Source of the DNA: Haemophilus massiliensis
GTDB taxonomy: Bacteria > Pseudomonadota > Gammaproteobacteria > Enterobacterales > Pasteurellaceae
Direction: 5' to 3'
NCBI GenBank assembly: GCA_000752995.2
Contig: LM994636.1
Coordinates: 201,809 to 265,808, forward strand
Length of the DNA stretch: 64,000 nucleotides
Shown: one piece after another, positions 27,285 to 36,803 of the stretch
Layout of the letters: each line of letters begins with the position of its first letter
Numbering within the stretch: position 1 is the stretch's first letter
Made by a program: the position numbers and the translations under genes
Notes under the pieces: model-generated
Seen by the model: the letters and a program-made list of their open reading frames with translations, nothing else
Told to the model about the DNA's origin: nothing
The model's database searches: none

Positions 27285-28286
27285 TTAACGCGCAACAAAA
27301 CCCACCGCATTATATACCGCATCCAGTGTGGCTTTGGCGCGTTGCTGCGCTTTTTGCGCTCCTTCCGCTGCGATATTTTTTAATAACGCCTCATTGCTGC
27401 GGAAATGATGATAACGTTCCTGTAGTGCGGTCAGCATAGCGGAAACTTCATCCGCCACCGCGCTTTTTAAATGACCGTACATTTTACCGCTAAATTCCGT
27501 TTCCAATGTTGCCACAGATTTTCCGCTGACGCCGGAAAGAATATCCAGCAGATTGGATACGCCGGCTTTGTTTTTCAGATCATAGCGAATTACCGGCGGT
27601 TCGTCGGAATCTGTCACCGCGCGTTTAATTTTTTTCGCCACCGCTTTCGGATCTTCCAGTAAACCGATTACGTTATTGCGATTTTCGTCCGATTTGGACA
27701 TTTTCTTTTCCGGTTCCAGCAACGACATGACCCGTGCGCCGGATTTCGGAATAAACACTTCCGGAATGGCAAAGAGCGGTTCGTAAAGGGCGTTGAAACG
27801 CTGAGCGATATCGCGCGTAATTTCCAGATGCTGTTTTTGATCTTCGCCTACCGGTACGTGGTTTGCCTGATACAATAAAATATCTGCCGCCATGAGAACC
27901 GGATAGGTAAACAGACCGACATTGACATTTTCGGCATGGCGTGCCGATTTGTCTTTAAACTGCGTCATGCGTCCCATTTCGCCGAAATAGGTGTAACAGT
28001 TTAGAATCCATGCCAGCTGCGCGTGTTCCGGTACATGAGATTGAATGAAAATTGTGCTTTTTTGCGGATCGATACCACAGGCCAGATACAGTGCCAGCAC
28101 GTCTAATGTGGCTTTGCGCAATGCGTTGGGGTCTTGGCGCACGGTGATTGCATGCTGATCTACAATACAGAATAGGCATTCGTAATCGTCTTGCATATTC
28201 ACCCATTGACGCAATGCGCCCAAGTAGTTGCCGATAGTCAGTTCGCCGGAAGGCTGAACGCCGCTGAATACAACTGGTTTTGTCAT
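27285..28286 (-). CDS. trpS: Tryptophanyl-tRNA synthetase
   Basis: A 333-residue class I synthetase. The HIGH-like motif is TIGNYLG near the N terminus (after SGVQPSGEL) and the KMSKS loop is intact as KKMSKSDEN. It is the last gene of the minus-strand operon rpe-gph-trpS, the same order as in the E. coli dam operon. Confidence 0.97.
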   Translation of the reverse strand: MTKPVVFSGVQPSGELTIGNYLGALRQWVNMQDDYECLFCIVDQHAITVRQDPNALRKATLDVLALYLACGIDPQKSTIFIQSHVPEHAQLAWILNCYTYFGEMGRMTQFKDKSARHAENVNVGLFTYPVLMAADILLYQANHVPVGEDQKQHLEITRDIAQRFNALYEPLFAIPEVFIPKSGARVMSLLEPEKKMSKSDENRNNVIGLLEDPKAVAKKIKRAVTDSDEPPVIRYDLKNKAGVSNLLDILSGVSGKSVATLETEFSGKMYGHLKSAVADEVSAMLTALQERYHHFRSNEALLKNIAAEGAQKAQQRAKATLDAVYNAVGFVAR

Positions 28287-28309
28287 TTTATTTTCCTTAT
28301 AAAATTCTG

Positions 28310-28984
28310 CTAAACAATCTGTAAAATTTGTGCGAAATCATCCAATACCCAATCCGGTTTTGATTCGGCAATAGGAACATTGTAATTATAACCGTAAGTC
28401 AGACCGACCACGGCACAGCCTGCGGCATGTGCTGCCAGAATATCATTTCTAGAATCGCCGACAAACAGCATCTGTTTCGGGTACAATCCGAATTTACCGC
28501 ACAGATAATATAACGGTGCTGGATGCGGCTTAATCGCCGGCAGCGACTGCCCGCCAAGGGTTTCGCTGAATAAATGATCAATACCGAACGCCCGTAAAAC
28601 CGGCTGAACGTGTTTGCTCGGTTTATTGGTAACCACTGCCAGAATAAAACCGCGCGCTTTCAGTTGTTCCAGCGTTTCTTTGACATGCGGATAAAGCCGG
28701 CTGATATTACAAAGATTTTCGCCGTAATGGACATTAAAACGGGCTTTCACCCGCTCGAATTCGTCGGCATTCAGCGAGCGACCGGTTTGTTCCGCCGCCC
28801 AGTTCAGCGCACGGGTGATTAAAATATCCGCGCCGTTGCCGATCCAAGTTAAGACTAATTGTTCTGACGCTTGCGGCAAGTCGGATTCCGCCAGGGCGGA
28901 ATTGACCGACAGTGCCAGATCCGGCAGGCTGTTCACTAATGTTCCGTCCAGATCGAAGCCAATAAGTTTAAATTGTGAAGTCAT
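28310..28984 (-). CDS. gph: Phosphoglycolate phosphatase
   Basis: A 224-residue HAD-family phosphatase. Motif I FDLDGTL, motif II in VVTNKPS and motif [15 protein letters not shown] are clear. It removes 2-phosphoglycolate formed during repair of oxidised DNA ends. Its start overlaps the rpe stop by four bases, and trpS follows 23 bases later, so the context fits Gph rather than another HAD protein. Confidence 0.92.
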   Translation of the reverse strand: MTSQFKLIGFDLDGTLVNSLPDLALSVNSALAESDLPQASEQLVLTWIGNGADILITRALNWAAEQTGRSLNADEFERVKARFNVHYGENLCNISRLYPHVKETLEQLKARGFILAVVTNKPSKHVQPVLRAFGIDHLFSETLGGQSLPAIKPHPAPLYYLCGKFGLYPKQMLFVGDSRNDILAAHAAGCAVVGLTYGYNYNVPIAESKPDWVLDDFAQILQIV

Positions 28985-29658
28985 GGTTGTGTTACCGTTG
29001 CTAGTTGCTGACGCATATCGTCGATGACTTTGCGATAATCCGTCTGATCAAAAATTGCCGAACCCGCCACAAACATATCTGCACCGGCGCGGGCGATTTG
29101 TGCGATATTGTCAATTTTTACGCCGCCGTCCACTTCCAAACGAATGGCAAAACCGCTTTCATCAATGCGTCGGCGTGCTTGTTTCAGTTTTTCCAGCGTG
29201 GCGGGAATAAAGGATTGACCGCCGAAGCCGGGGTTGACCGACATCAGCAGAATCACATCTACCTTATCCATAACATAATCCAGATAGCTCAACGGCGTTG
29301 CTGGATTGAATACCAGCCCGGCTTTACAGCCGCAATCGCGAATCAGTTGCAGTGAGCGGTCAATATGTTCGCTGGCTTCCGGATGAAAGGTGATGTAATC
29401 AGCACCGGCTTTGGCAAAGTCGGGAATCAGGCGGTCGACCGGTTTGACCATTAAATGCACATCAATCGGTGCACGGATGCCGTAATCGCGCAGCGCTTTG
29501 CACACTGCCGGACCGAAGGTCAGATTCGGCACGTAATGATTATCCATTACATCAAAATGGATAAGATCCGCACCGCACTTTAGTACGTTTGCAACATCGT
29601 CGCCTAAGCGGGCGAGATCTGCCGATAAAATTGATGGTGCAATTAAATAAGGTTTCAT
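28981..29658 (-). CDS. rpe: Ribulose-phosphate 3-epimerase
   Basis: A 225-residue TIM-barrel enzyme that interconverts ribulose-5-phosphate and xylulose-5-phosphate. Metal-binding and catalytic motifs [27 protein letters not shown] and VDGG are present. It is the first gene of the operon with gph and trpS. AGAGGACAG upstream of the start on the minus strand is a good ribosome binding site. Confidence 0.97.
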   Translation of the reverse strand: MKPYLIAPSILSADLARLGDDVANVLKCGADLIHFDVMDNHYVPNLTFGPAVCKALRDYGIRAPIDVHLMVKPVDRLIPDFAKAGADYITFHPEASEHIDRSLQLIRDCGCKAGLVFNPATPLSYLDYVMDKVDVILLMSVNPGFGGQSFIPATLEKLKQARRRIDESGFAIRLEVDGGVKIDNIAQIARAGADMFVAGSAIFDQTDYRKVIDDMRQQLATVTQP

Positions 29659-29830
29659 GCTGTCCTCTTACATGGCGGAAATAAACGGCTTCTAGTGTAC
29701 TACTTAATGGCATAAAATTTAAGGAAATTGTGCAGTGAAATCATATAATAAGAACATCGCGACGGTTTGCCCGGCATAAGCGTGCTGTAATATGCCGATA
29801 GCGGGCGAATGTCGTCTGAATTAAGACGGA

Positions 29831-29858
29831 TATTTAACAGGGCGGGATGCGCCCTGTT
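29831..29858 (-). terminator. Probable terminator of ridA
   Basis: A 9-bp stem (29836-29844 with 29850-29858, 5-base loop) lies 10 bases after the ridA stop on the minus strand. The following TTAAATAT is only a weak T tract. The rest of the 209-base gap up to rpe holds no other clear feature. Confidence 0.5.
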
Positions 29859-29867
29859 ATCGGCGAG

Positions 29868-30257
29868 TTATTTGCGTACCGCAATGGCTTCAATTTCAAG
29901 CCCGACATCTTTCGGCAAACGCGCCACTTCCACACAGGAACGCGCCGGGAAATTCGGGTGATTGTGTTGGGTAAAGAAACGTTCGTATTCTGCGTTGACG
30001 GCGGCGAAATCATTGAGATCTTTGACAAATACGGTGGTTTTCACAATATCGGCGACGGTCAGCCCCGCCTGTTCAATAATGGCTTTGATATTTTCCAGTG
30101 ATTGACGCGCTTGTGCGGTAATATCGGCGGCAATGTCACCGGTTGCCGGATTCACCGGAATCTGACCGGATGTGAACACCAAATTGCCTAAATCTACCGC
30201 CTGTACATACGGACCGATTGCCGCCGGCGCTTTTTCGGTATGAATAATTTTTGTCAT
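29868..30257 (-). CDS. ridA: RidA family 2-iminobutanoate/2-iminopropanoate deaminase
   Basis: A 129-residue YjgF/YER057c/UK114 family protein. The signature around the active-site Arg, with RSCVEVARLPKD, and the C-terminal EIEAIA are typical. RidA hydrolyses reactive enamine/imine products released by PLP enzymes such as threonine deaminase, so the nearby ilvA is a functional partner although not in the same operon. Confidence 0.95.
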   Translation of the reverse strand: MTKIIHTEKAPAAIGPYVQAVDLGNLVFTSGQIPVNPATGDIAADITAQARQSLENIKAIIEQAGLTVADIVKTTVFVKDLNDFAAVNAEYERFFTQHNHPNFPARSCVEVARLPKDVGLEIEAIAVRK

Positions 30258-30318
30258 GTTGATTTCCTTATTGTCGTGATTGAATTTGTGAATGTATTTT
30301 ACCGTTTTTGGTTGAAAC

Positions 30319-30903
30319 TTAAAGCCCGTTTAAGGCATTGATTAAACGGATTTCTTCAAATTGTGCCAGATCCTGCAAGAAAATCGACCGCACTTTGATT
30401 TTCTTTTCCGCCACTAATTTTGCCCGCTGAGTGCCCGCCAACAGCGGACTGTCCGGGGTAAACCATTGTCCGCCGCGGCGAAAAATCAGATTGCCGATAG
30501 AACAGTCCGTCACTTTGCCTTGTTTGATGATCATGATTTCATCGCAGTCGCCTTTTTGTCGTAGCAGTTCGTCCAACTGACGGCGGTCGCTGTATTTCAG
30601 TCCGTACTCAATATCGTCGCAGATCACCGGCTGAAAAGTGCGGTAGCGTTTACGCTGATAAGCAAAAGCGCGAATCTGATAGCTGTCCCGGCTATAATCA
30701 ATTCGACAGCGGATTAAGGGTTCATCCGCCAAGGATAAAAGTGCGCTGGATTTTTTGATAATTTCCGCAAGATCGAAGATGTTGGCGGCATTTTCGCCGT
30801 AAAATACCGCCAGCGAACGTTCATAGCGCTGCTGGTGGAATGCGAGATTGCCGATTTTGCCCTGTTCGATACACAACGTTTCAAATAAAGGATACATGTT
30901 CAA
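30319..30903 (-). CDS. pabC: Aminotransferase class IV, probable 4-amino-4-deoxychorismate lyase
   Basis: A 194-residue PLP fold-type IV protein, shorter than E. coli PabC (about 269). The candidate PLP lysine is in GLKYSDR, the glutamate in SIGNLIF-type region after VTDC, and the substrate-loop pattern PLLAGTQR follows. It overlaps the pabB stop by four bases, so it very probably completes p-aminobenzoate synthesis by releasing pyruvate. It is the last gene of this small operon. Confidence 0.82.
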   Translation of the reverse strand: MNMYPLFETLCIEQGKIGNLAFHQQRYERSLAVFYGENAANIFDLAEIIKKSSALLSLADEPLIRCRIDYSRDSYQIRAFAYQRKRYRTFQPVICDDIEYGLKYSDRRQLDELLRQKGDCDEIMIIKQGKVTDCSIGNLIFRRGGQWFTPDSPLLAGTQRAKLVAEKKIKVRSIFLQDLAQFEEIRLINALNGL

Positions 30904-31880
30904 ACCTTACGCAAAGGAACATCGACTTTTTCGAGCAATTCGCGGTATTCGGCATGTGCATCGCTGTGGATGGTGATACCGCCGCCGCTGCGAAAGTAAT
31001 AACGGTTTTGCCGGCGTTCAATAAAGCGGATTGCCACCGCACTTTGCAGGCTGTCGCCGTTGAAGATACCGAAGATGCCGGTGTAATAGCCGCGCGGTTG
31101 ACCTTCTGCGCGGCGGATAATGTCCACCGTTTTTTCTTTCGGTGCGCCACTGATTGAACCGGCGGGCAGCAGTGCTGCCAGTAGTGAACCGATATTCGCC
31201 TGCCAGTTGTCTGCCAAATCGCCGCAAATTTCCGAACTGGTCTGCAAAATTGCGCCGTTTTCCCGGTGAATTTTCTCGACATAACGAAATCGGTTTACTT
31301 TAATGTTTTTTGCCACTATCGCGAGATCATTGCGCATTAAATCGACAATCGTGTAATGCTCGCGCAGTTCTTTTTGTGAATCTAGCAGCTGCTGTTCAGC
31401 ATTGTGCAGCGCCGCGTTAATGGTGCCTTTCATCGGATAGGTATAAATTTTATTGTGTTCGATTTTCACGAAGGTTTCCGGTGAAAAGCAGACGAATTCG
31501 TCTTTAAACAATAACTTATACTTCGCTTCAGATTGCTGAAACAGCTGATTTAAATGGTAATTGATGTGGATTTCGGTCGGGTAAGTGAGATTCAGCAAAT
31601 AAGAATTGCCGTTCTGCAATGCCTGATGAACGATATCGAAACCCCGGCGATAGTCGGCAAAGGGCATCGGCTGCATGCTCAGAGAAAAAGGCGATGCGGG
31701 TGGCGTCTGACGGTCGCATCGGTTGTTATGGGCGGCAATCTGAAAAAAAATGCCATGTTTTTCGGCTTGCTCAGGCGGACAGATAACGGGTTTTTGCCGT
31801 TCAAAGTCAATCAGAAAGAAAAAAGGCTGTTTGTTTGTGCCGAATTCATCAGCCTGACGGATAAAGTGATTAAATGGCAT
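30900..31880 (-). CDS. pabB: Aminodeoxychorismate synthase component I (short PabB)
   Basis: A 326-residue chorismate-binding enzyme. Family motifs YPMKGTI, EHYTIVDLMRNDL, LPAGSISGAPK and RGYYTGIFG are intact. It lacks most of the N-terminal domain of anthranilate-synthase-like enzymes (E. coli PabB 453 residues), a short form also known in Haemophilus. It makes aminodeoxychorismate with the glutaminase PabA, encoded divergently 65 bases away. Confidence 0.9.
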   Translation of the reverse strand: MPFNHFIRQADEFGTNKQPFFFLIDFERQKPVICPPEQAEKHGIFFQIAAHNNRCDRQTPPASPFSLSMQPMPFADYRRGFDIVHQALQNGNSYLLNLTYPTEIHINYHLNQLFQQSEAKYKLLFKDEFVCFSPETFVKIEHNKIYTYPMKGTINAALHNAEQQLLDSQKELREHYTIVDLMRNDLAIVAKNIKVNRFRYVEKIHRENGAILQTSSEICGDLADNWQANIGSLLAALLPAGSISGAPKEKTVDIIRRAEGQPRGYYTGIFGIFNGDSLQSAVAIRFIERRQNRYYFRSGGGITIHSDAHAEYRELLEKVDVPLRKV

Positions 31881-31945
31881 AGGCTCGGTTAATTTAGTAA
31901 TATAAGCGCAATTTATTGGTTTGCGATTGTAGCCTAATACTCAAG

Positions 31946-32524
31946 ATGAATACAAATTTATTGATTATCAATAATCACGATTCCTTTACTTATAATTTGG
32001 TGGAATTAATTCGCCGTTTGTCTGTGCCGTTTACGCTGGTGAATACGGAAGATGTGCGCCCCGAAACGATTGCGCCGTTCAGTCATATTCTGATTTCGCC
32101 GGGACCGGATGTACCGGAGGCTTACCCGCAGCTGTTCGCTGTGCTGGAACAGAGTTATCGGGATAAATCCGTTTTGGGCGTTTGCCTCGGGCATCAGACG
32201 TTGTGCCGTTTTTTCGGTGCCGAGTTGTATAATCTGCCGCAGGTGCGCCACGGTCAGACCAAAACGCTGCAAGTGCGGTCGGATTGCGCGTTGTTTCGCG
32301 GATTGCCAGCGCAGTTTCAGGTCGGGCTTTATCATTCTTGGGCGGTGGCGGGCAAATATTTCCCGTCGGAACTGGTGGTAACGGCGGTCTGTGACGAGGA
32401 TGTCATTATGGCGGTTCAGCATAGGTCGCTACCGCTTTATGGCGTGCAGTTTCATCCCGAATCTTATATGTCGGAATTCGGTTATCAGCTACTATCTAAC
32501 TGGATAAAAAGTCGTAACTATTGA
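31946..32524 (+). CDS. pabA: Glutamine amidotransferase, aminodeoxychorismate synthase component II
   Basis: A 192-residue class I glutamine amidotransferase. The nucleophile Cys lies in GVCLGHQ and the His/Glu pair in VQFHPESY. An in-frame TTG at 31916 would add ten residues; ATG 31946 gives the normal family N terminus (LLIINNHDSFTYNL). It is divergent from pabBC, so it is assigned PabA rather than TrpG by context; a dual role with TrpE cannot be excluded. Confidence 0.87.
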   Translation: MNTNLLIINNHDSFTYNLVELIRRLSVPFTLVNTEDVRPETIAPFSHILISPGPDVPEAYPQLFAVLEQSYRDKSVLGVCLGHQTLCRFFGAELYNLPQVRHGQTKTLQVRSDCALFRGLPAQFQVGLYHSWAVAGKYFPSELVVTAVCDEDVIMAVQHRSLPLYGVQFHPESYMSEFGYQLLSNWIKSRNY

Positions 32525-32538
32525 TTTTTATAATACCA

Positions 32539-32575
32539 ATAGAATTTTTCTATCAAAGCTATTATTTATATCCAT
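32539..32575 (+). promoter_or_regulatory. Predicted OxyR binding site upstream of dps
   Basis: Four elements spaced exactly seven bases apart match the OxyR pattern ATAG-N7-CTAT-N7-ATAG-N7-CTAT: ATAG (32539-32542), CTAT (32550-32553), ATTA (32561-32564) and CCAT (32572-32575). The first pair is perfect and the second partial. The site ends one base before the predicted -35 box of dps. dps is a known OxyR target in enteric bacteria and Haemophilus. Confidence 0.65.
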
Positions 32576-32576
32576 T

Positions 32577-32604
32577 TTGTTTGTGTGCCATTATTGCTTA
32601 TTAT
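32577..32604 (+). promoter_or_regulatory. Predicted dps promoter
   Basis: TTGTTT at 32577-32582 and TATTAT (five of six) at 32599-32604, spacer 16. The weak -35 is directly abutted by the OxyR-like site, the usual layout for OxyR activation. Confidence 0.5.
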
Positions 32605-32638
32605 ATCTCCCGAACGAAACACATAAGGAGTGCATACG

Positions 32639-33124
32639 ATGACAACAAAAAATACTATCGGTTTAAATACCCGTTCGGCAGAAAAATTGGCCGGCGAATT
32701 AAATAACCTGTTAGCCACTTATCAGGTTTTCTATATGAACGTGCGCGGTTACCACTGGAATATTAAAGGCGTGAATTTCTTTGAGCTGCATGCGAAATTT
32801 GAAGAAGTTTACAATGATTTAGTGGTGAAAGTCGATGAAATTGCAGAACGTATTTTGACTTTGGGCTATACTCCGAGCAACGCGTTCAGTGAATATTTGA
32901 CCAAGTCGCGCATTAAAGAAGAGGTGGGCGTCAGTGCGGCACAGGCATGTTTAAACGGTACGCTGACAGGCTTGCAAACGTTATTGAAACAGCAACGGGA
33001 AATTCTTAGCGTCGCGGCTGAGGCCGGTGATGAGGGAACCGTTTCGCAAATGAGCGATTATATTAAAGAACAGGAAAAATTGGTCTGGATGTTTGCCGCC
33101 GCCTGTGCGAGCTGCAATCAATAA
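32639..33124 (+). CDS. dps: DNA-binding ferritin-like protein Dps
   Basis: A 161-residue four-helix-bundle protein of the Dps family, which forms dodecamers, oxidises and stores iron and protects DNA from peroxide. The ferroxidase signature YHWNIKGVNFFELHAKFEE with its His and Glu/Asp residues is intact. The N-terminal tail is Lys-poor. ATG 32639 is chosen over an in-frame GTG at 32630 because AAGGAG (32625-32630) is correctly spaced. It is monocistronic. Confidence 0.95.
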   Translation: MTTKNTIGLNTRSAEKLAGELNNLLATYQVFYMNVRGYHWNIKGVNFFELHAKFEEVYNDLVVKVDEIAERILTLGYTPSNAFSEYLTKSRIKEEVGVSAAQACLNGTLTGLQTLLKQQREILSVAAEAGDEGTVSQMSDYIKEQEKLVWMFAAACASCNQ

Positions 33125-33130
33125 TTGATT

Positions 33131-33178
33131 AAAAAAAGCACCGCACTTTGGGGCAAGCTCAAAGTGCGGTTTATTTTT
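33131..33178. terminator. Bidirectional USS terminator between dps and adhE
   Basis: ACCGCACTTTG (33140-33150) pairs with CAAAGTGCGGT (33160-33170). It is flanked by seven A residues on the left (33131-33137) and TTATTTTT on the right, so it can terminate both dps and the convergent adhE. The stem is made of two uptake signal sequences. Confidence 0.88.
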
Positions 33179-33195
33179 AGCCGGTTTTCAGCAGA

Positions 33196-35820
33196 TTAAT
33201 ATTTGCTGGCGTCGTAACCGTAGTACGCGTTGGTGAGGATGACTTCCATATCCTGCACTAACGGCAAGCGCGGGTTAGCCGGCGAGCATTGGTCTTCAAA
33301 GGCAAGCAACGCAATATCGCGACGCGCATCCATCCAAATCTGTTCGTCCAGTCCCTGTTCTTTAAACGACATTTTCAGACCGACTTTAATTGCCAGATCG
33401 TAGCAGGCTTGAGCAAAGGATTTCACCCCTTCTTCCGGTGTTGCGCAAGGCAGACCCAGCATACGAGCGATTTCCTGATATTTCACATCCGCTTTGTAAT
33501 AGTTATATTTCGGCCAAGTCGCGGTTTTTTGCGGACGGGTGCCGTTATAGCGGATAACGTGCGGCATCAGGATCGCATTGGTACGTCCGTGCGGCGTATG
33601 GAAACGACCGCCGATTTTGTGTGCCAGTGAGTGGTTCATACCCAAGAATGCGTTGGCAAATGCCATTCCCGCCATAGTTGAGGCGTTGTGCATTTTTTCG
33701 CGTGCGCGTTCGTCTTTTTCTTTCACCGAACGCTCCAGATTTTCAAACACCAGCTTGATTGCCTGCAATGCCAATCCGTCGGTAAAATCGTTTGCCAGTA
33801 CGGACACATAGGCTTCAGTGGCATGGGTTAACACGTCTAAACCGGTATCTGCCGCTACATGTGCCGGAACGGTCATCACCAGTGCCGGGTCAACAATTGC
33901 TACAGTCGGAGTTAATGAGTAGTCGGCAATCGGATATTTTTTGTCGCCTTCAGTGATTACGGCAAACGGGGTAACTTCAGAACCGGTACCGGATGTGGTT
34001 GGAATACCGACAAAGCGGGCCTTACGACCTAACTGCGGGAATTTGAACGCACGTTTACGAATATCCATGAATTTCTGTACTAAATCGCGGAAATCTACTT
34101 CCGGTTGTTCATAGAACAGCCACATTACTTTGGCGGCATCCATTGAGGAACCGCCGCCAAGCGCGATAATGGTATCCGGTTTGTAGCTGCGGATTAATTC
34201 CACCCCGCGACGTACGGTTTCAATGCTCGGATCCGGTTCGACATCGGCGAATAGCTGATAGGTAACATGATTGCCGCGGGCGGTGATTTGTTTAGCGATT
34301 TTCTCTACAAAGCCTAAATCGACCATAGTGCGGTCGGTAACAATCACAACGCGTTCCATGCCTTTCATTGATTGCAGATATTGAATTGAGTCACGTTCAA
34401 AATAGATTTTTGAAGGCACTTTAAACCATTGCATATTATTTCTCCGTCTTCCCACACGTTTGATATTTAATAAATTCACCGCACTTACGTTGTTGCCTAC
34501 CGAGTTTTTACCGTAGGAGCCGCAACCTAATGTCAGAGAAGGGAGGAAGGAGTTATACACATCACCGATACCGCCGAAAGTTGACGGCGAATTCCAGATA
34601 ACGCGAATGGCTTTAACCCGTTCGCCGTATGCTTTCGCCAACTGCGCATCTTTGGTATGAATAGCAGCGGAGTGACCCAAACCGTTGAATTCCACCATCG
34701 CTTCCGCCAGATTCACGCCCTCATCAGTAGAACGGGATTTCAGTAATGCCAGTACCGGAGAAAGTTTTTCACGGGTTAACGGTTCTTTCGGACCGACCTC
34801 TTTACATTCCGCCAGCAGAATATTGGTGTGTTCAGGCACTTCAAAACCCGCCTGTTGGGCGATCCAATGCGCCGGTTTGCCTACCACATTGGCGTTCAAT
34901 TTGGCGCCTGCGCAGTTTGCGCTGTTGGCTTTGGCGCCGAACATAAATTCTTCCAGCAGGCCTTTTTCTTTTTTGTTGACCAGATAAACGCCGTAGGATT
35001 TCAATTCTTTGACAAATTCATCGTACACTTCCTGATCTACAATCGCCGCTTGTTCGGAGGCACACACCATACCGTTATCGAACGCTTTTGACATGACAAT
35101 GTCATGCGCTGCCTGTTTGATGTCGGCTGATTTCTCCACATAAGCCGGAACGTTGCCCGCGCCGACACCCAACGCCGGTTTACCGCAGGAATACGCCGCT
35201 TCCACCATTGCGTTACCGCCGGTGGCGAGAATTGTGGCGATGCCCGGATGTTTCATCAATGCGCCAGTGCCTTCCATCGACGGTTGTTCAATCCACTGAA
35301 TACAGTTTTTCGGCGCTCCTGCCGCCACAGCCGCTTCGTAAACGATGCGTGCCGCATGTGCGGAAGATTGCTGAGCGGACGGGTGGAAAGCGAAGACGAT
35401 TGGGTTGCGGGTTTTTAAGGCGATTAAGGATTTGAAAATGGCGGTGGAAGTGGGGTTGGTAGTCGGTGTGATACCGCAGATAACGCCCACCGGATCGGCG
35501 ATTTCGGTGATGCCGGTCACATCGTCTTCGCTGATGATGCCGACGGTTTTCAGATTGCGCATATTGTTGACGACATATTCACAGGCAAACAGATTTTTTG
35601 TCGCCTTATCTTCGAATACACCGCGACCGGTTTCTTCGTAAGCGTGCATTGCCAAAATGCCGTGTTGATCCAGTGCCGCCACCGAGGCTTTCGCAACGAT
35701 ATAGTCCACTTGTTTCTGATCCAGCAGGCGGAATTCATCCAACGCTACTAAACCTTTCTCCACAAGCGCATTGACTTCCGCCTGAGCTGGGCTGACTGCA
35801 TTTTCAACAGTGTTACTCAT
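33196..35820 (-). CDS. adhE: Bifunctional acetaldehyde-CoA/alcohol dehydrogenase
   Basis: An 874-residue fused enzyme for fermentative ethanol production. The N-terminal CoA-acylating aldehyde dehydrogenase domain (about residues 1-440) has its nucleophile Cys in GMVCASEQ. The C-terminal iron-dependent alcohol dehydrogenase (about 450-870) has [10 protein letters not shown] for NAD and the iron ligands in the region of [11 protein letters not shown] and HGRTN. The linker is basic (GRRRNN). AGGAGAAA is the ribosome binding site on the minus strand. An FNR-like box lies upstream. Confidence 0.98.
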   Translation of the reverse strand: MSNTVENAVSPAQAEVNALVEKGLVALDEFRLLDQKQVDYIVAKASVAALDQHGILAMHAYEETGRGVFEDKATKNLFACEYVVNNMRNLKTVGIISEDDVTGITEIADPVGVICGITPTTNPTSTAIFKSLIALKTRNPIVFAFHPSAQQSSAHAARIVYEAAVAAGAPKNCIQWIEQPSMEGTGALMKHPGIATILATGGNAMVEAAYSCGKPALGVGAGNVPAYVEKSADIKQAAHDIVMSKAFDNGMVCASEQAAIVDQEVYDEFVKELKSYGVYLVNKKEKGLLEEFMFGAKANSANCAGAKLNANVVGKPAHWIAQQAGFEVPEHTNILLAECKEVGPKEPLTREKLSPVLALLKSRSTDEGVNLAEAMVEFNGLGHSAAIHTKDAQLAKAYGERVKAIRVIWNSPSTFGGIGDVYNSFLPSLTLGCGSYGKNSVGNNVSAVNLLNIKRVGRRRNNMQWFKVPSKIYFERDSIQYLQSMKGMERVVIVTDRTMVDLGFVEKIAKQITARGNHVTYQLFADVEPDPSIETVRRGVELIRSYKPDTIIALGGGSSMDAAKVMWLFYEQPEVDFRDLVQKFMDIRKRAFKFPQLGRKARFVGIPTTSGTGSEVTPFAVITEGDKKYPIADYSLTPTVAIVDPALVMTVPAHVAADTGLDVLTHATEAYVSVLANDFTDGLALQAIKLVFENLERSVKEKDERAREKMHNASTMAGMAFANAFLGMNHSLAHKIGGRFHTPHGRTNAILMPHVIRYNGTRPQKTATWPKYNYYKADVKYQEIARMLGLPCATPEEGVKSFAQACYDLAIKVGLKMSFKEQGLDEQIWMDARRDIALLAFEDQCSPANPRLPLVQDMEVILTNAYYGYDASKY

Positions 35821-35868
35821 AATGATTTCTCCTAAAGTTTACAAATATAAAAAATTTTCCTGAGCGAA

Positions 35869-35899
35869 ATTATACTCAGTCGGAGGAAGTGATATCCAA
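35869..35899 (-). promoter_or_regulatory. Predicted adhE promoter
   Basis: On the minus strand a consensus TATAAT occupies 35874-35869. The best upstream hexamer, TTGGAT at 35899-35894, is spaced 19 bases away, so the promoter probably needs an activator. It is about 50 bases upstream of the adhE start. Confidence 0.5.
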
Positions 35900-35925
35900 C
35901 AATTTAGCCAGAAAAAAGCTAAACT

Positions 35926-35939
35926 GTGATCTAGATCAA
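35926..35939 (-). promoter_or_regulatory. FNR-like box upstream of adhE
   Basis: GTGATCTAGATCAA matches the FNR consensus TTGAT-N4-ATCAA at nine of ten positions. Its centre is about 70 bases upstream of the likely adhE transcription start, a normal class I activator position. Overlap with a CRP half-site (TGTGA) means CRP cannot be excluded. The remaining gap from 35940 to 36199 shows no gene; it carries a USS core at 36180-36188. Confidence 0.6.
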
Positions 35940-36199
35940 ATTAGATAAAATCTCTTATTTAACAACTAATTAACATAAAGTAAACAATGAATTTTTCCTT
36001 CATGAAACCGCTATTTCATGCAGTGTAGAGTACAAATCGATTTCAAATTATCAGTGAAGTTTTAAGCAATTAAGTCACCTTGTGAAGAAAAGCCCGAAAG
36101 GGAAAAGCGATACAGTTTATATTCATTTGGAGTGCGGTTTCCCCTCACAGAATATGTCCGACTACACAATTGCGGGCAAAAGTGCGGTCGGTTTTGGGA

Positions 36200-36676
36200 T
36201 TATTTTTCATACCAAATTGCATTAATATACAACATTACTCTGCCGGCGGGAGTAGCAACGCTGACTTCGTCGTCAACCTGTTTGCCGATAAGCGCCCGGG
36301 CGACGGGGCTGTCGATGGAAATCCAGTTTTTAGCGGGGTCGAATTCGTCGCCGCCGACAATACGGTAACGATGTTGTTCGCCGTTTTCGTTTTCCAGCAT
36401 GACCCATGCGCCGAAAAACACTTTGCCCTCCTGTTTCGGATTGTAATCCACAATTTGCAACACCTCCAGCCGTTTGGTCAGAAAACGTACGCGCCGGTCG
36501 ATCTCGCGCAGGCGGCGTTTGCCATAAATATATTCCGCATTTTCACTGCGATCGCCGAGCGCCGCGGCGTCGGAAACGGCTTGGGTCACTTTCGGACGTT
36601 CCTCTTTCCACAGAAATTTTAATTCTTGATCTAAGGCGTTCCAGCCCGCACGGGTAATATAGTTTGATTTGGCCAT
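36200..36676 (-). CDS. greB: Transcript cleavage factor GreB
   Basis: A 158-residue protein with the N-terminal coiled-coil hairpin (acidic tip around DAAALGDRSENAEY, residues about 36-49) and the C-terminal FKBP-like domain of Gre factors. The basic stretch GKRRLREIDRR after the tip supports GreB rather than GreA. It stimulates RNA cleavage in backtracked RNA polymerase. It is divergent from tex, an arrangement also found around greB-yhgF in enteric bacteria. Confidence 0.93.
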   Translation of the reverse strand: MAKSNYITRAGWNALDQELKFLWKEERPKVTQAVSDAAALGDRSENAEYIYGKRRLREIDRRVRFLTKRLEVLQIVDYNPKQEGKVFFGAWVMLENENGEQHRYRIVGGDEFDPAKNWISIDSPVARALIGKQVDDEVSVATPAGRVMLYINAIWYEK

Positions 36677-36738
36677 AATGAATATTGAGTAAATTGTCCG
36701 ATTTAGTCCGCGAATTTGATGAATTTTCGAATAACTAT

Positions 36739-36767
36739 TTGAGCGTAATGTATAAAAACAGTATCCT
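36739..36767 (+). promoter_or_regulatory. Predicted tex promoter
   Basis: TTGAGC at 36739-36744 and TATCCT at 36762-36767 with a 17-base spacer, 37 bases upstream of the tex start. The shared greB-tex region is short (127 bases). Confidence 0.5.
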
Positions 36768-36803
36768 ATACAAATTTCACTTTAATAATCAACAATTATA
36801 ACG

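Noticed and set aside
36080..36120. Possible greB terminator in the AAAAGCCCGAAAGGGAAAAGC stretch region
   Set aside because: Only three base pairs can form around the GAAA loop; too weak to call.
36170..36622. Open frame of 150 codons antisense to greB
   Set aside because: Shadow of GreB, which has the conserved Gre coiled coil and basic patch on the other strand.
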